Part shown: in pieces, positions 46,301 to 56,433 of the stretch
Numbering within the stretch: position 1 is the first letter of the stretch
Layout of the letters: each line of letters starts with the position of its first letter
From: Myxocyprinus asiaticus
Taxonomy: Eukaryota > Chordata > Actinopteri > Cypriniformes > Catostomidae
Length of the DNA: 64,000 bases
Direction: 5' to 3'
Assembly (NCBI RefSeq): GCF_019703515.2
Contig: NC_059346.1
Span: forward strand, 52,627,501 to 52,691,500
Notes under the pieces: model-generated
What the model saw: only the letters and a program-made list of their open reading frames with translations
What the model was told of the DNA's origin: nothing
The model's database searches: none
Made by a program: the position numbers and the translations under genes

Positions 46301-49300
46301 TTAAAACAAGAAAAAAAAAAAACTTTGCTAATGGGGTAAGAAAAATAAAAACGTTTTCTTTTGAATCAAGTTTTCTTTCTTACCCCATTGCGAAATAGTT
46401 TTTTTATCCCGCCCCAAACTCACACCATTGGTAGAATGAATGTTGCTGTGCTGGACTGGTAGGGATGCTCAAACAAACAGAGGAATGTTTTGATAGTGCA
46501 ACAGTATTGACGGTTTTCGGTGGAATCAGCCTACAGGTGGCTTACTTACAGCTGTCTCAGCATATTAAGCTGGGAAAGGAGAAAGTCTTTTAACTTTTTA
46601 CACACTTCACCTTTAAGGGGCATTCACACTGACACTGGAGGTCGAAAGTTGCTGTGTTGTTGGTAGCTAATAGACATTTCTACTTGACTGCTTCATTACT
46701 GCTCATTTGCATAAAACTAAACTGCTCATTTTGTCATGTTGCCAACAGCCACTGTTGCTCACGCCGCCTCTGATTGCCAGTTTTTCTTGAAACACACAGC
46801 CACCTGCACCCTTAGAACATTAATGAGCAGATAAATAAATCTTTCCATTCTGTTATTTTTTTTTGTTTTGTTTTTACCACTGTATTTCAATAGTTGTGAT
46901 AGACAAGAATTGACGATCCTTTCCATTTACTAGTTCATTACAGTTGTAGCACTCAGAGCTACATAGATAATGAAGAAAACAACATCCTGCAAAAAGAGGA
47001 AGTTTATTACTTTACCCTCCCATGTGCATTGCCAAGTGAGCAATTTATATTCTACATTCAGACCAAGATGTGGAATGACAGGAAGGAAATGAGTGTCTGA
47101 TATACAGCAGTAAGCAGTCAAAAATCACCATACAGTTTTATGGTTTTTAAAGTGTCTCGTTTTTACATCTAAATGGGTGAATCTCATTGCATAAAGAAAA
47201 CGAAGCATACTGTATTTTAGGACTGTTAACATTTTTAAGCCCATTCCTCCCTATTTAACATTACAGTACAAAATATCTCATTCTTATTGCTTCTAATAAG
47301 TTAATTACTATTAGTTAATTACAGTAAAAAAAGTGTATTAAAGTAATGAGGATCATTATTGAGAATGAGAATAATTTGGAATGAAAATGTGCTTAATTGG
47401 CATAAAAATAATGTCACAATGCAAATGAGCATAATTGTTCTAAAAATAGGCCTTTTATTTTAATTGTGGGGTAAAATATGACCCTGACTTTTTTTTTGAG
47501 AGACTCGGGTTCTGCTTTATGTTATACCTTTTACTCTAGGACCAGGGATTTTTTTAATTGGAAGAAATGAGTGAATGAATAAATAAATATAGAGATTTTC
47601 ACATTAAGCCAAGAATCTGGAAGATATGTCGAAGAATATTCTGGGTGTTTTACAACTTGTGGCAAGCTGTCGGTTACCGTAGAAAATATTTTCTACTCGT
47701 CCCTCTTGCTTGCAGTAATGCGCTTCTGACAAAAACCAAGCAGTTTAAATAACCATTTCCAGTTCCAGTGAGGCACTTACAGTGGAAGTGAATGGGGGTC
47801 AATCCGTAAATGCTAAAATACTCACTGTTTTAAAAGTTTAGCCACAAGACATAAACAATATGCATGCTAACATGATTTTAGTGTGATACAATCATTTATA
47901 AACCTTTTCTGTTTGTTGCCATGATGAAGTAATGTCATCAAACCCTAAAATGAATGTAAAAATGACGATTTAAACAACTATACAGCTCAAATAAAACATG
48001 AGTTTCAACAGAATAATTAATGTAAGTGCTTTTATTAAATTATAAGTGTAATAGTGTTCATTTTTGGAGGAGGGAAAGGAGGAAGCGGGAGGCGACGGAT
48101 CTAACTCAAAAAGGTATTTTATTTTCACAATTAAAGAAAATGTCACACTCGACACTGCGGGCTGCACAGACACAAACACACATGCAGGCTCGTCTCTCTC
48201 TCTCTCTGTCTCTCTCTCTGGGGTTTTGGCTGGCTTTTTATCTCCCCACCTCTCACTGTGAACATAGAAATCACAATTAGCTGCAATTCATCTCAGGTGA
48301 AATCCCTTACTGCTTCCTCTCTCCCCAGACAAACGCTCGGCTACGCCCTTGCCCCCACAATAAGCTTCATATTTCTGCCTTTAAACCCTCCAAAAATTGG
48401 CCCCATTCACTTCCATTGTGAGTGCCTCACTGTAATCTCGATTTTTGCTTTTTTTAAAGAAAAGAACAGACTATGACCACCTCCCCTGGAGTCGCGAGTT
48501 GGAATCCAGGGTGTGCTGAGTGACTCCAGCCAGGTCTCCTAAGCAACCAAATTGGCCCGATTGCTAGGGAGGGTAGAGTCACATGGGTAACCTCTTCATG
48601 GTCATTATAATGTGTGGTTCTCGCTATCGGTGGGGCGCATAGTGAGTTGTGCGTGGATGCCTATGTCTCCGCGGTAACGTGCTCAACAAGCCGCATGATA
48701 AGATGTGCGGATTGACGGTCTCAGATGCAGAGGCAACTGAGATTCATCCTCCGCCACCCAGATTGAGGCGAATCACTACGCCACCACGAGGACTTTGGGA
48801 ATTGGGCATTCCAAATTGGGAAGAAAAGGGGAGAGAAAAAAAAGAAAAGAATGGACTAGTCTAAATAATTTTTTGTGGTAATCAATATTATACCACAAAT
48901 GCTGTCGATTTGAGCTTAACTTATATTGAACCCTTAATATTCGTTTAAATGTAAACCTTACCAGCTGAATAAACATGCTCTTCTTCACACAAACACACAC
49001 ATAAACACTAGCCATGTCATTTCCCTTTGTTGTTGGACTTCATTATTGATGTCTCCTGTAACCTGATATGGCCTGTTTTTGTCCTGTGTTGAAATATTCA
49101 GTTCATTTAAAAAAACATCCTTACAAAGAAAAGGACAAATAAGAATAGATGAGCATGAAAAGAGTTGGTGTCATTTAGTGCCCTCGGGTTAACAAACTGG
49201 GCAACTGGATTTTACTGGAAAAACCGGTTCTTCTGTGGTCATGTTGTTGTTTTTTTCTGTAGTAACAGTTATATGTTAAGCTTATGATGAAGGGCCTTTT

Positions 49301-50892
49301 GGTCATAGTTGCCTGTGTTGCTGCTCACTTTGTCACCATTAAATCATGCAGGAGAATGTTTGTTTGAAGGTGAAGCATATCATTTTTTGTCTCTCCACTT
49401 TTCTCCCCAATCTGGAATGCCCAATTCCCAATGCGCTCTAAGTCCTCATGGTGGCATAGTGACTCGCCTCAATCCGGGTGGTGGAGGACGAATCTCAGTT
49501 GCCTCTGCGTCTGAGACCGTCAATCCGCACATCTTATCACGTGGCTTGTTGAGCGTGTTACCGTGGCATCCACGCACAACTCATCACGCACCCCACTGAG
49601 AGCGAGAACCACACATTATAGTGACCACAAGGAGGTTACCCCATGTGACTCTACCTTCCCTAGCAATCAGGCCAATTTTGTTACGTAGGAGACCTGGCTG
49701 GAGTCACTCAGCACACCCTGGATTCGAACTCGTGACTCCATGGGTGGTAGTCAGCGCCAATATTCGCTGAGCTACCCAGGCCACCAAGCATGTCATTTTT
49801 TTAATGTTTAAATACCTTCGCTTAGTATCATAAAAATAGTTCATGTGACTAGTGAATAATATTCCAAGACTTCTTAAGCCATATGATAGTTTTTGTGAGA
49901 AACAACCCAAAATTTTAAGTGATTTTTCTGTGAAAATGTGAAATACATTCATTGCACGTTCAAGAGTGCTATGAGAGACGCTCGTTCACAGTGGCTTGTG
50001 ATTTTAAAGGTGCTGAAAGCGATTTAAGCCTTTCTACTTCCACGAGATTGAGCTGTTGGATTAGCCACGCCCCCTGTTACCAAAACCCTGCACTCCAAAT
50101 ATACCAAATGAGCTTTATTGAGTCCGACATCATGCAGAAACGTTTTTTTAACAGCAGCAAAATAGCACCCTTAACTGACAACGGTTATGAACAACATGGC
50201 ATAAAAATGGCAGTAAGCCTCAATAATTTGCTGAAACTACAATACAATGAGAACTTGCAAAATGATTGACAGGTAGAAAGCGCCGCTGTCCACGGCCTTC
50301 GGACACATTTTTGTTTGCTGTTTATAGAGTCTAGAGCTGTCACAGAGACCGGTGAGATATCTCACAACACATATTTCAGTAATATCTTTCTGGGAGTAGG
50401 AAAATATTTTGCATAGTTTTCCATGAAAAATTGCTTACAGTACCTTTAAGAGCTTAAAGCAACACAAGTTCTCGCATGATATATGGTACCATAATACTCA
50501 ATGATTACCACATTCGTTTACCAGTGTATTTTCATGGTTATCAAAGATACTTCGAAGAATACCATGTTACATGTACAAAAAAAACTTACATTTTTGTAAG
50601 TGTCAGTCACACTTTTGTCAAAGGCATTTGAAATATTTCCAGTGAAAGATTTGTTGTTGATCAGTATGTTTGTGATGTACCTCATCAATCTCTTACAAGT
50701 TTGTGTGTTGTTCTGGTCAGGCTGGTTGAAGACATTCGACGACTACTATCGAGACCAGACGCAACACATCCTCAACAACATGGTGGTCAAGTTAAGTGAG
50801 GACGGCCGGCGGAAAATGATCTGGTCTGAGATTTCGTATTTTTCAAAATGGTGGGAGAGTATCGATGAGCAGAAACGAGACGCCGTCAAGAG
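31892..50892 (+). CDS. man2a1: Golgi alpha-mannosidase II, 5' part of gene (exons 1-4; incomplete at right edge)
   Basis: Coding exons 31892-32017, 35753-36010, 45482-45626 and 50721-50892 splice in matching phases into the first ~233 residues. Known function: a type II Golgi membrane GH38 enzyme that trims two mannoses from GlcNAcMan5GlcNAc2 during complex N-glycan formation. Seen: short cytosolic tail, one membrane segment (about residues 9-27), a stem with a coiled coil ([20 protein letters not shown]), then the GH38 start [11 protein letters not shown] with zinc ligands H173 and D175, and FIWSEISY-like [13 protein letters not shown]. The N-terminus [18 protein letters not shown] is nearly the same as mammalian MAN2A1, which separates it from MAN2A2. 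The remaining ~900 residues lie beyond 64000. Confidence 0.95.
33207..33717 (-). mobile_element. Tc1-like deletion derivative (~510 bp)
   Basis: Inverted ends CACTACCGGTCAAAGTTTTG and CAAAACTTTTGACCGGTAGTG (right) are bordered by TA-rich sequence. The minus strand retains a short tail of transposase-like coding. It is inside the inner hAT. Confidence 0.8.
34008..34302. repeat. palindromic unit (CTCCGGAGGTCGC arms)
   Basis: The left arm (TCATTTGGAAGGCTGCGTAC, then TCCGGAGGTCGCGTTTGTCG) is repeated inverted at 34225-34300 (GCGACCTCCGGAGGACGCAG). An A/T-rich loop of ~140 bp lies between. Confidence 0.75.
35753..36010 (+). CDS. man2a1: man2a1 exon 2 (stem region, coiled coil)
   Basis: The acceptor tttttacag is followed by GGCCAG and the donor is CAG|GTATAA; the exon is 86 codons, phase 0 on both sides. 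It encodes [20 protein letters not shown] and [18 protein letters not shown], a heptad-like stem typical of this enzyme. The variable tail that follows contains one NIS sequon. Confidence 0.95.
36806..37439. mobile_element. palindromic MITE, family M2 (best copy)
   Basis: Inverted ends TTAAAGGAATATTCCGGGTT and its inverse AACCCAGAATATTCCTTAA. Internal arms CACTTACAATGGAAGTAAAT and TTCACTTCCATTGTAAGTGC are also inverted. No coding. Lies in man2a1 intron 2. Confidence 0.8.
37513..39004. mobile_element. hAT-type non-autonomous element (1.49 kb)
   Basis: Inverted ends TAGGGCTGCACAATTAATCG and, from the right, TAGGGCTGCACGAATATAGC. Target duplications GTGCTGAG / GTGCTGAA (7 of 8) lie at 37505-37512 and 39005-39012. 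Sub-terminal ATTGCGATTA-like repeats occur. No transposase frame. Confidence 0.8.
39530..39756. repeat. G/C-rich hairpin MITE
   Basis: The left arm GTGGCAGGGCGGAGGGCGGG continues to CACCTAATCAGGCTGATCAA. The right arm is its near-perfect inverse (TTGATCAGCCTGATTAGGTA...CCCGCCCTCCGCCCTGCCAC). Arms are ~75 bp with a ~75 bp loop. Confidence 0.8.
40216..40301. repeat. (TA)n(CA)n microsatellite
   Basis: A (TA)n run of ~75 bp is followed by a short (CA)n. It abuts a truncated Tc1. Confidence 0.95.
40302..40830 (-). mobile_element. truncated Tc1-like element (N-terminal transposase end)
   Basis: The outer end reads AGCACTTTATTAGGAACACC on the minus strand. The transposase N-terminus ([20 protein letters not shown] through [14 protein letters not shown], ~40686-40432) is a helix-turn-helix region. 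It breaks off before the catalytic domain at a microsatellite. Confidence 0.75.
40929..42545 (+). pseudogene. L1 ORF2 reverse transcriptase fragment
   Basis: RT motifs in order: [62 protein letters not shown] and YADDILL. The frame is broken near 41500 and 42016 by stops and shifts. The homologous region in copy C is more complete. Confidence 0.85.
42548..43947 (+). mobile_element. Tc1-like transposon, copy 1, internal deletion
   Basis: Both ends carry CAGGTGCATCTCAATAAATT in inverted orientation, with TA outside (42546-42547, 43948-43949). The transposase runs from [18 protein letters not shown] (42811) through the first catalytic Asp (LFSDESKF). It jumps from KFPQSVK to [24 protein letters not shown] out of frame, losing the second Asp. 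Confidence 0.9.
43971..45306 (-). mobile_element. Tc1-like transposon, copy 2 (inverted), one end missing
   Basis: It is the same family as copy 1 in opposite orientation. The outer end at 45306 has the CAGGTGCATCTC terminus followed by TA. The inner end stops ~90 bp after the transposase stop, at TTTCCAGAAG (minus strand), so one inverted repeat is absent. Coding is nearly whole: one missing base at ~44878 relative to copy 1 shifts the frame after SAVSKHV. Confidence 0.9.
44007..44870 (-). pseudogene. Tc1 transposase, DD34E catalytic domain intact, N-terminal frameshift
   Basis: The 287-codon frame runs from [11 protein letters not shown] to GAPTKY. The triad is present: Asp in LFSDESKF, Asp in [14 protein letters not shown] and Glu in [12 protein letters not shown], with 34 residues between the second Asp and the Glu. 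The N-terminal helix-turn-helix ([20 protein letters not shown]) lies upstream (to ~45005) in another frame after a one-base loss. Confidence 0.88.
45482..45626 (+). CDS. man2a1: man2a1 exon 3 (entry to GH38 catalytic domain)
   Basis: The acceptor ctttatttcag ends at 45481. The exon encodes [20 protein letters not shown], then [19 protein letters not shown] and VVPHSHNDP. The zinc-binding His and Asp of HSHNDPGW are here; the Gly codon is split by the phase-1 donor CCCCG|GTGAGT. Confidence 0.95.
45627..47620. other. man2a1 intron 3, left part
   Basis: A/T-rich unique-looking sequence with no exon. I recognised no element between the exon 3 donor and the M2-like sequence that starts near 47630. 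Confidence 0.4.
47630..48950. mobile_element. palindromic MITE, family M2, carrying a SINE
   Basis: The left arm begins near AATATTCTGGGTGTTTTACA and has the family block GAGGCACTTACAGTGGAAGT. The right arm ends GCTTAACTTATATTGAACCC. Extra sequence with (CT)n at ~48195-48221 and the SINE 48474-48840 interrupt it. Confidence 0.65.
48474..48840 (+). mobile_element. tRNA-derived SINE (5'-truncated)
   Basis: It is bounded by imperfect 18-bp duplications AAAGAAAAGAACAGACTA (48456-48473) and AAAGAAAAGAATGGACTA (48841-48858). It starts just before the B-box-like GAGTTGGAATCC and shares the body AGCAACCAAATTGGCCCGAT and tail ATTGGGCATTCCAAATTGGG with the copies at 49389 and 60250. Confidence 0.75.
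49389..49785 (-). mobile_element. tRNA-derived SINE, full-length with A and B boxes
   Basis: Minus strand head GGCCTGGGTAGCTCAGCGAA has an A box (TAGCTCAGCG). The B box GAGTTCGAATCC follows ~45 nt later, as in tRNA genes. Target duplications AAGCATATCATTTTTT (49373-49388) and AAGCATGTCATTTTTT (49786-49801) match at 15 of 16. It is not a functional tRNA gene. Confidence 0.8.
50004..50449. mobile_element. MITE with TTAAAGGTGCTG ends
   Basis: The left end is TTAAAGGTGCTGAAAGCGAT and the right end ATTGCTTACAGTACCTTTAA. The ends are related to those of the element at 5298-5876. Lies in man2a1 intron 3 just before exon 4. Confidence 0.6.
50721..50892 (+). CDS. man2a1: man2a1 exon 4
   Basis: The acceptor ttctggtcag ends at 50720 and the donor AAGAG|GTGAGG leaves phase 2. 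It encodes [40 protein letters not shown] and [18 protein letters not shown] found no later man2a1 exon up to 64000. Confidence 0.95.
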
Positions 50893-51299
50893 GTGAGGCT
50901 TTTCTCAGTTAGTAATATCCATTCATTCCCATGTGTCAGTGTCATTTTTGGATTCAGTAATTGCAGCGTTTAAACTCAAGTCTGATGTAAGCAAAACTGG
51001 GAGATGTTGAGGAGTTCTGAAGAACTCCAATGTGACTTCGCTCCCATTTCAATTAAGTGTAAGGTTTTTTATATTATTGCCTATGTTTTTGCACATTGGA
51101 GTTCTTAGGTAACAGTTTATGTGAGGCTTTAAAAAACAACAAAATTAATTAGATAAAGTTTTTAGACCCAAACTTTGATTTTGGCTTGACAACACCTTGT
51201 CTAAAAGTTTTAACTAGTTATAAATGTTCATTCAGACATTACAGTAAGAAAAACAACCAGCTAGCAAGATAGATGGAAAGATCAAGCTTGGCATTTCTA

Positions 51300-52680
51300 C
51301 CATGTTTTAGCATGTTGTTAGGCTTTGCAACATGTCTGTTGGCATTACTAGCATGCTTTAGCATGTAGCTAGGTGTTGCTAGCATGTTTTATTATGTAGC
51401 TAGCTGTTATTAGCATGTTGCTAGGCATTGCCAGCATGTTTTAGCATGTGGCTAGGTGTTGCTAACATGTTGCTAGGTGTTGAAAGCATATTTTAGCTGG
51501 TTGCTGAGGGTTTCTGGTAGGGCTGTGTGATAAATGATTATGATTTTTAACGAATGTTTTTTTTAGATATCAATGATAAACTTTTTAGTAATTTTCTATA
51601 TTTAACCTATGTTCTACATCTAGATGATCAGATAAGGTACGTCGCTAAAACGCAAGCAGTTCACAAAGTTAAACACACAACTAGCTAACAGAGTCACAGT
51701 CATGAAACCAGCCTGTTAGGAAGTATTAGCTGGCTAGCGGCTACATAGCCCTGCTGTCATGGAAACGGGTAATGAGGCTCGGTAGCCACTAGCTAGCTAT
51801 CCGTCTAATATTAAATTATTGTGTACCAAAAAAGACCACAGTGACAATGCAGTACAGCTATTGACTGAACACAACAGCAACTCCAACATCAGCTGCTATT
51901 TATTTATGTACTATTTAGCTAAAAGTTTTTTTTTATAATCCATAGCACTGGCACACCCTTACAAAAAAATGCCGCAAACTTGCCGTTCATTATTTTCACA
52001 TGCAAATGAGCTTGTGATTTGGTGCAAATGTTTGCCAGAAGTTTGTAGCTCTTCACCGGTAGTGGTGAACCTCCGGCAAACCTTTGGTAACAATGGACAA
52101 TTTGTGGCAAATTTGTGGCAAATTTGCAGTGAACTCTCAATTTTTGTAAGGGAGGCAAGAAAATATTTCTTCTCCTTGTGATGTTTATTTGTGGTTGGCA
52201 ATCCAGCTTTTGGTGCATTACCGCCACCTACTGAGCTGGAGTGCGGAGTGTCACAAGAAAGTCTTTCAGTGAAGTCAAACTTCAACTGGAGAGGATGGAA
52301 ATGGCGAAATTTAATCGAAAAGAGATCACACACACACATTATGTAGGATTAAATCCTAAACAGAGTATACTTTAAAGGAAGCTTACCCTCAGGTGTTTAC
52401 TTGTAAACAAAAGTTTATGTTAACATTTATTCTTGAGGTCTAACAAACATGTGGAATGCATTTCTGCCCCTGTTAATGGTATTATATTTATATTGTGATA
52501 AATATCAATATCGAACGATATGAGAAAAATATTGTGATAATATTTTTGGCCATATTGCCCAGCCCTAGGCTCTGGCTAGTTGCTCTGGTGTTTTGGCTAG
52601 ATGCTAGTTATTGCTTGCACATTTGTGCCAGTTGCTAGGAGGTTCTGGATAGTTGCTAGTTTTTGCTAGTATGCTTAGAG
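51300..52680. repeat. GCTAGC-type minisatellite split by a hAT
   Basis: Units like TTGCTAGGTGTTGCTAGCAT recur at 51300-51517 and continue at 52568-52680 (GGCTAGTTGCTC, GTTGCTAGGAGGTTCTGG). The hAT lies between. Confidence 0.7.
51518..52567. mobile_element. hAT-type element within the minisatellite
   Basis: Inverted ends TAGGGCTGTGTGATAAATGA and, from the right, TAGGGCTGGGCAATATGGCC. Flanks GTTTCTGG / GGCTCTGG agree at 6 of 8. A smaller MITE with CCCTTACAAAAA / TTTTTGTAAGGG ends lies at ~51956-52153. Confidence 0.65.
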
Positions 52681-53083
52681 AGAGAAAAAGAGAGAGGGTG
52701 TTTCTCAATGCTAAGAATGGACTTTATAAAGACCAGTTTTGCCAAACTGCTTTGGAAGTATGAATTCGGAAGGACAAGAGGAATTCTTGCAGTGGCAACT
52801 GCTGCGAGCTTTGCTGTGATCTTCCTGTTGTGCAATTGCCCGTCCCAGCACATTTGTAGCCAGTGAGAGAACTACTGACATTATCACACACCAGTGACAG
52901 CATTATTATCATCACACCAGTGAGTTTTTGCAGGACTAGTGACAGGATAAAAGAATAAAGTCTGTTAACATTAGTTTCCTCCATGTTTATTAGGAGTGGG
53001 AATTTGATCTGAGAATGTGAGAATGCACAGAAACACCCAGAGAAAAAGGAGGAACAAATAAAAAGAAATAGAGATAGGGAGAG

Positions 53084-53124
53084 ACAGAAACAGAGAGAGA
53101 GAGAGAGGGAGAGAGGGAGAGAGC
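53084..53124. repeat. (GA)n-rich tract
   Basis: Purine-rich GAGAGA repeats with interruptions lie in man2a1 intron 4. Confidence 0.85.
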
Positions 53125-53360
53125 AGTTTAAAGCATATAAAATGTTTTTGTGTGGGTTTGTTTACATTTGAATTTTTGTTAGTTGGAGTTTGTTTGTATT
53201 CACGAATATTCCGTCATTGAAAGTCAATGGGATTTTCCTAAATTTTTCATTGTTCGCTGTGCGGAAACTGTACGTCCGAACAGTTGAAAAATCCTGAAGA
53301 TCTGTACCAAATTTAGTGGATGTAGCTTAAAAGATGTAGCAGTTGTTATAGTCTATACCA

Positions 53361-54165
53361 GGGGTCGGCAACCTATGGCATGCGTGCCAGCATTGGCATG
53401 CGGAGGGGTAATCACTGGCACGCCAGCAATGGCGAGAGAGGAGATGACTATTTTATTTATACAATTCGCACCTGCATTCCAATCTACATCTTGATGTAAT
53501 CCTTCCTCATGATCACGCAGCTTGTTTTCATCAGCTGAATGGGAGGCTAAACAAAAAGTTAAAATGTGATGAGACTGCAGAACCCCGTGCAAGACATTCG
53601 CGCATCACGAGCCAGCAGCACGTCACTTTCGGTTAATCTTTTTTGAGTAAACGTGCCCGCTTTGCTTCAGTCAGGCTGCGCGGATGACAGCCTACATTCC
53701 GTGTTTCATTTGTTTCTTTTTGCTTTCAGAACAACACATCATGTAATAAGGAAAACAAAACTATTAGTCCTTGAGATTTCCAACCAAGCATACAGGTACA
53801 TCCTTCTTAAACCATGGACATTCAAAATTACATTAAATGATTAAAAGAGAAAACATAATTTGATAAAAAATCTGAGTCTACTCAAAATATAAATTAAACC
53901 TGGAAATAAAGTTTTAGGATTTTGCAGGTGCGATCCACTGAAAATGAATAAATAGTTGATCGGCTTGTGATGAGTGAATGGCCTGCATGCACAGTGTGAG
54001 TCTCATCACACTTTAAAAGTGTTTAGTCTCCCATTCAGCTGATGAAAACACACTGCGTGATCATGAGGAAGGATTACATCAAGATGTAGATCGGAATGCA
54101 GGTGCGAATTGTATAAATAAAATAGTCTGCTCCTCTCTTGCTGTTGCTTGCGTGCTAATGATTAC
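53361..54165. mobile_element. hAT-like palindromic MITE (CAGGGGTCGGCAACC end)
   Basis: The left end CAGGGGTCGGCAACCTATGG is typical of hAT-derived MITEs. Arms around 53432-53560 (ACAATTCGCACCTGCATTCC, CATGATCACGCAG) are repeated inverted at 54020-54140. The right terminus is unclear. Confidence 0.6.
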
Positions 54166-54401
54166 ATGATTACAATGACATAATATAAGAAATATTTAAG
54201 ATTCCACACAATTTCTTGATCAGTAATCAAATAACAAACTTTGTGACATTAACTGTGTTAACTCATTTTATTATTAACAATTTGTATTGATTCCATTCAA
54301 CAAATTACATAAACATCACAGAAAATGCGGAATCATATTATACAATTAAACCCTTCCCCCCAAACACCCCCACCCGACACAAACACTCACCCCAGTGGTC
54401 A

Positions 54402-54404
<3 letters not shown>

Positions 54405-54465
<61 letters not shown>
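54405..54465. repeat. (TA)n microsatellite in L1 3' UTR
   Basis: A ~60-bp TA run lies within the L1 copy C tail. Copy A also has short TATATA runs at the equivalent place. Confidence 0.95.
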
Positions 54466-54468
<3 letters not shown>

Positions 54469-55311
54469 ATGCACACACAATAAATAAATAAATAAATAAA
54501 TAAAAGCATATAAAAAAAAAACAACAAAAAAAGAACAATCAAATTGCACACACATATTTAAACCTAAAGATCCCTCTCAACTACCCCTCCTTGAAAGCCT
54601 TCCAAAAACGCCAAATATCTGCCCCATTTCCTATCAAATAACCCCAGATTTCCCAGCCTTCTATAGATCCCTTCCTCAAAGGCCGCAACCCTCCCCATCT
54701 CCGAGCACCACTCATGAAATGAGGGTGCTCCAACCGACCTCCAACCCCTTAAAATAACCTGTCTGGCGATCATGACGCTCATTAGGTTCCAACTCTTTAT
54801 GTGCCAATTCTCAACATCAGTGACCACCCCATCGCCCAAAATACAGAGTCTGGGACAAAGTGAAAGCCGAGTGCCCAATACAACACATATAAGACTCTGA
54901 ACTTTCAACCAGAACACCTGGATCTCAACACACCCCCAAAAAACATGAGTTATGTCTCCAACCTCTGACTGACATCGCCAGCAGGTGGGTGTGTCTTTAA
55001 GACCAAGCCTATACAATCTGGAGGAGGTCCAATAAAATCGATGTAAAATCTTAAATTACATAAGGCGAACCCTTGCATCTCTAGATGCAGACTTGACATT
55101 TTTTAGGATCCTAGCCCACACCCCCTCCTCCAATGTCAAGTTTAGATCTTTCTCCCATAATGTTTTGAGAGAATTCAAAGTTCCGTCCCCCAGACTCTGA
55201 ATTAGCAGGGAGTAATACACTGATGCCTCAAGACCCTTCCCAAAAGGGGAGGCGGGGGGGTGCGTGCCACTCCCAAAAACAGTGCAGAGTAGGTGGCGCA
55301 GCTGTAAATAC

Positions 55312-56433
55312 CTATAAAACAGATCTGGGAATGCCAAAATGTTGAACCAAATTTTCAAAAGGTCTCAATACTCCACTCTCATATAGGTCACCAAGTGTAT
55401 TAACCGCCCTCACAATCCAATCCGACCAACAGAAAGGGGACTTATCAATACATAGTTTAGGGTTCTGCCATATGCTCGAGGCTACGTTTAAATAAATATC
55501 AGAATTAAACACTCTGGACACTTTTGTCCATATCGAGTGCAAATGCAAAATAATGGGGCGCGACTTAACCTCTCCGGCTAGTTTAATCGAAAGGCTTTGC
55601 AGTGGCGAGATAGGGGCAAGAACTTCCTTTTCAATACAAAACCAGGGAGGGGCTCTTTCAGGTGGAAGCGACCAATGAGCCAAATGTCTAAGACCGAATG
55701 CATAATAATAAAACAAAATCTTGTGTAGGCCTAGCCCACCTTTGTCAATCGGCCTATGTAACTTAATGAAATTTAACCTGGGACGCTTACCATTCCAAAT
55801 GAAGGACTTCGCTATGCTCTCAAATTGCTTGAAATAAGAGAGGGGGACATCTACAGGGAGAGACTGCAGTAAGTAATTGAATTTTGGAATACAATTCATT
55901 TTAATAACATTAACCTTCCCAATCATAGATAAATGTAATGAAGCCCACCTGCCCACATCGCTCGAAAACCGTTTTATTAAGGGGTCAAAATTATCTCTAA
56001 CTAAATCACACAAATTTGCTGGAAATAAAATACCCAAATACTTAATGCCCTGTTTGGGCCACTGGAACTCACCTGGCTGGAAAGCCGTTACTGGATAGTA
56101 TGTTGTCAGAGCCAAAGATTCGGATTTAGACCAGTTGACTCTATATCCTGAAAACTTAGAAAAGGAGTTAATAATTCTGTGGAGGCAAGGCACAGATCTA
56201 CTGGGGTCAGAGACAAATAATAAAATATCATCTGCGTAAAGTAGAAGCTTATGCACCATACCTCCCGCCACCACCCCTGGAAAATCATGCTCCTTTCTTA
56301 TCGCAGCTGCTAATGGTTCCACGGCAAGACAGAACAATAATGGGAAAAGAGGGCAACCCTGCCAGGTGCCCCTATCCAGAGTAAAATAATCTGAAATTAA
56401 TCCATTTGTTTGTACCGCCAAAAATAATCCCAT
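55312..56433 (-). pseudogene. L1 ORF2 fragment: RT palm, thumb and downstream region
   Basis: A 373-codon frame with the catalytic YADD of the RT palm, SKFSGYRVNWSKSE and [13 protein letters not shown], continuing to the region upstream of the zinc-finger motif. The frame is cut at both ends by shifts, so no full ORF2 protein can be made. Confidence 0.85.

Noticed and set aside
49700..49785. tRNA-like sequence with A and B boxes
   Set aside because: It is the head of a SINE with target-site duplications; the acceptor stem is not complete, so it is not a tRNA gene.
52663..52866. 67-codon frame with a hydrophobic segment (AVATAASFAVIFLLCNC)
   Set aside because: It sits within intron 4 beside minisatellite sequence and has no family match or splice context; likely chance.
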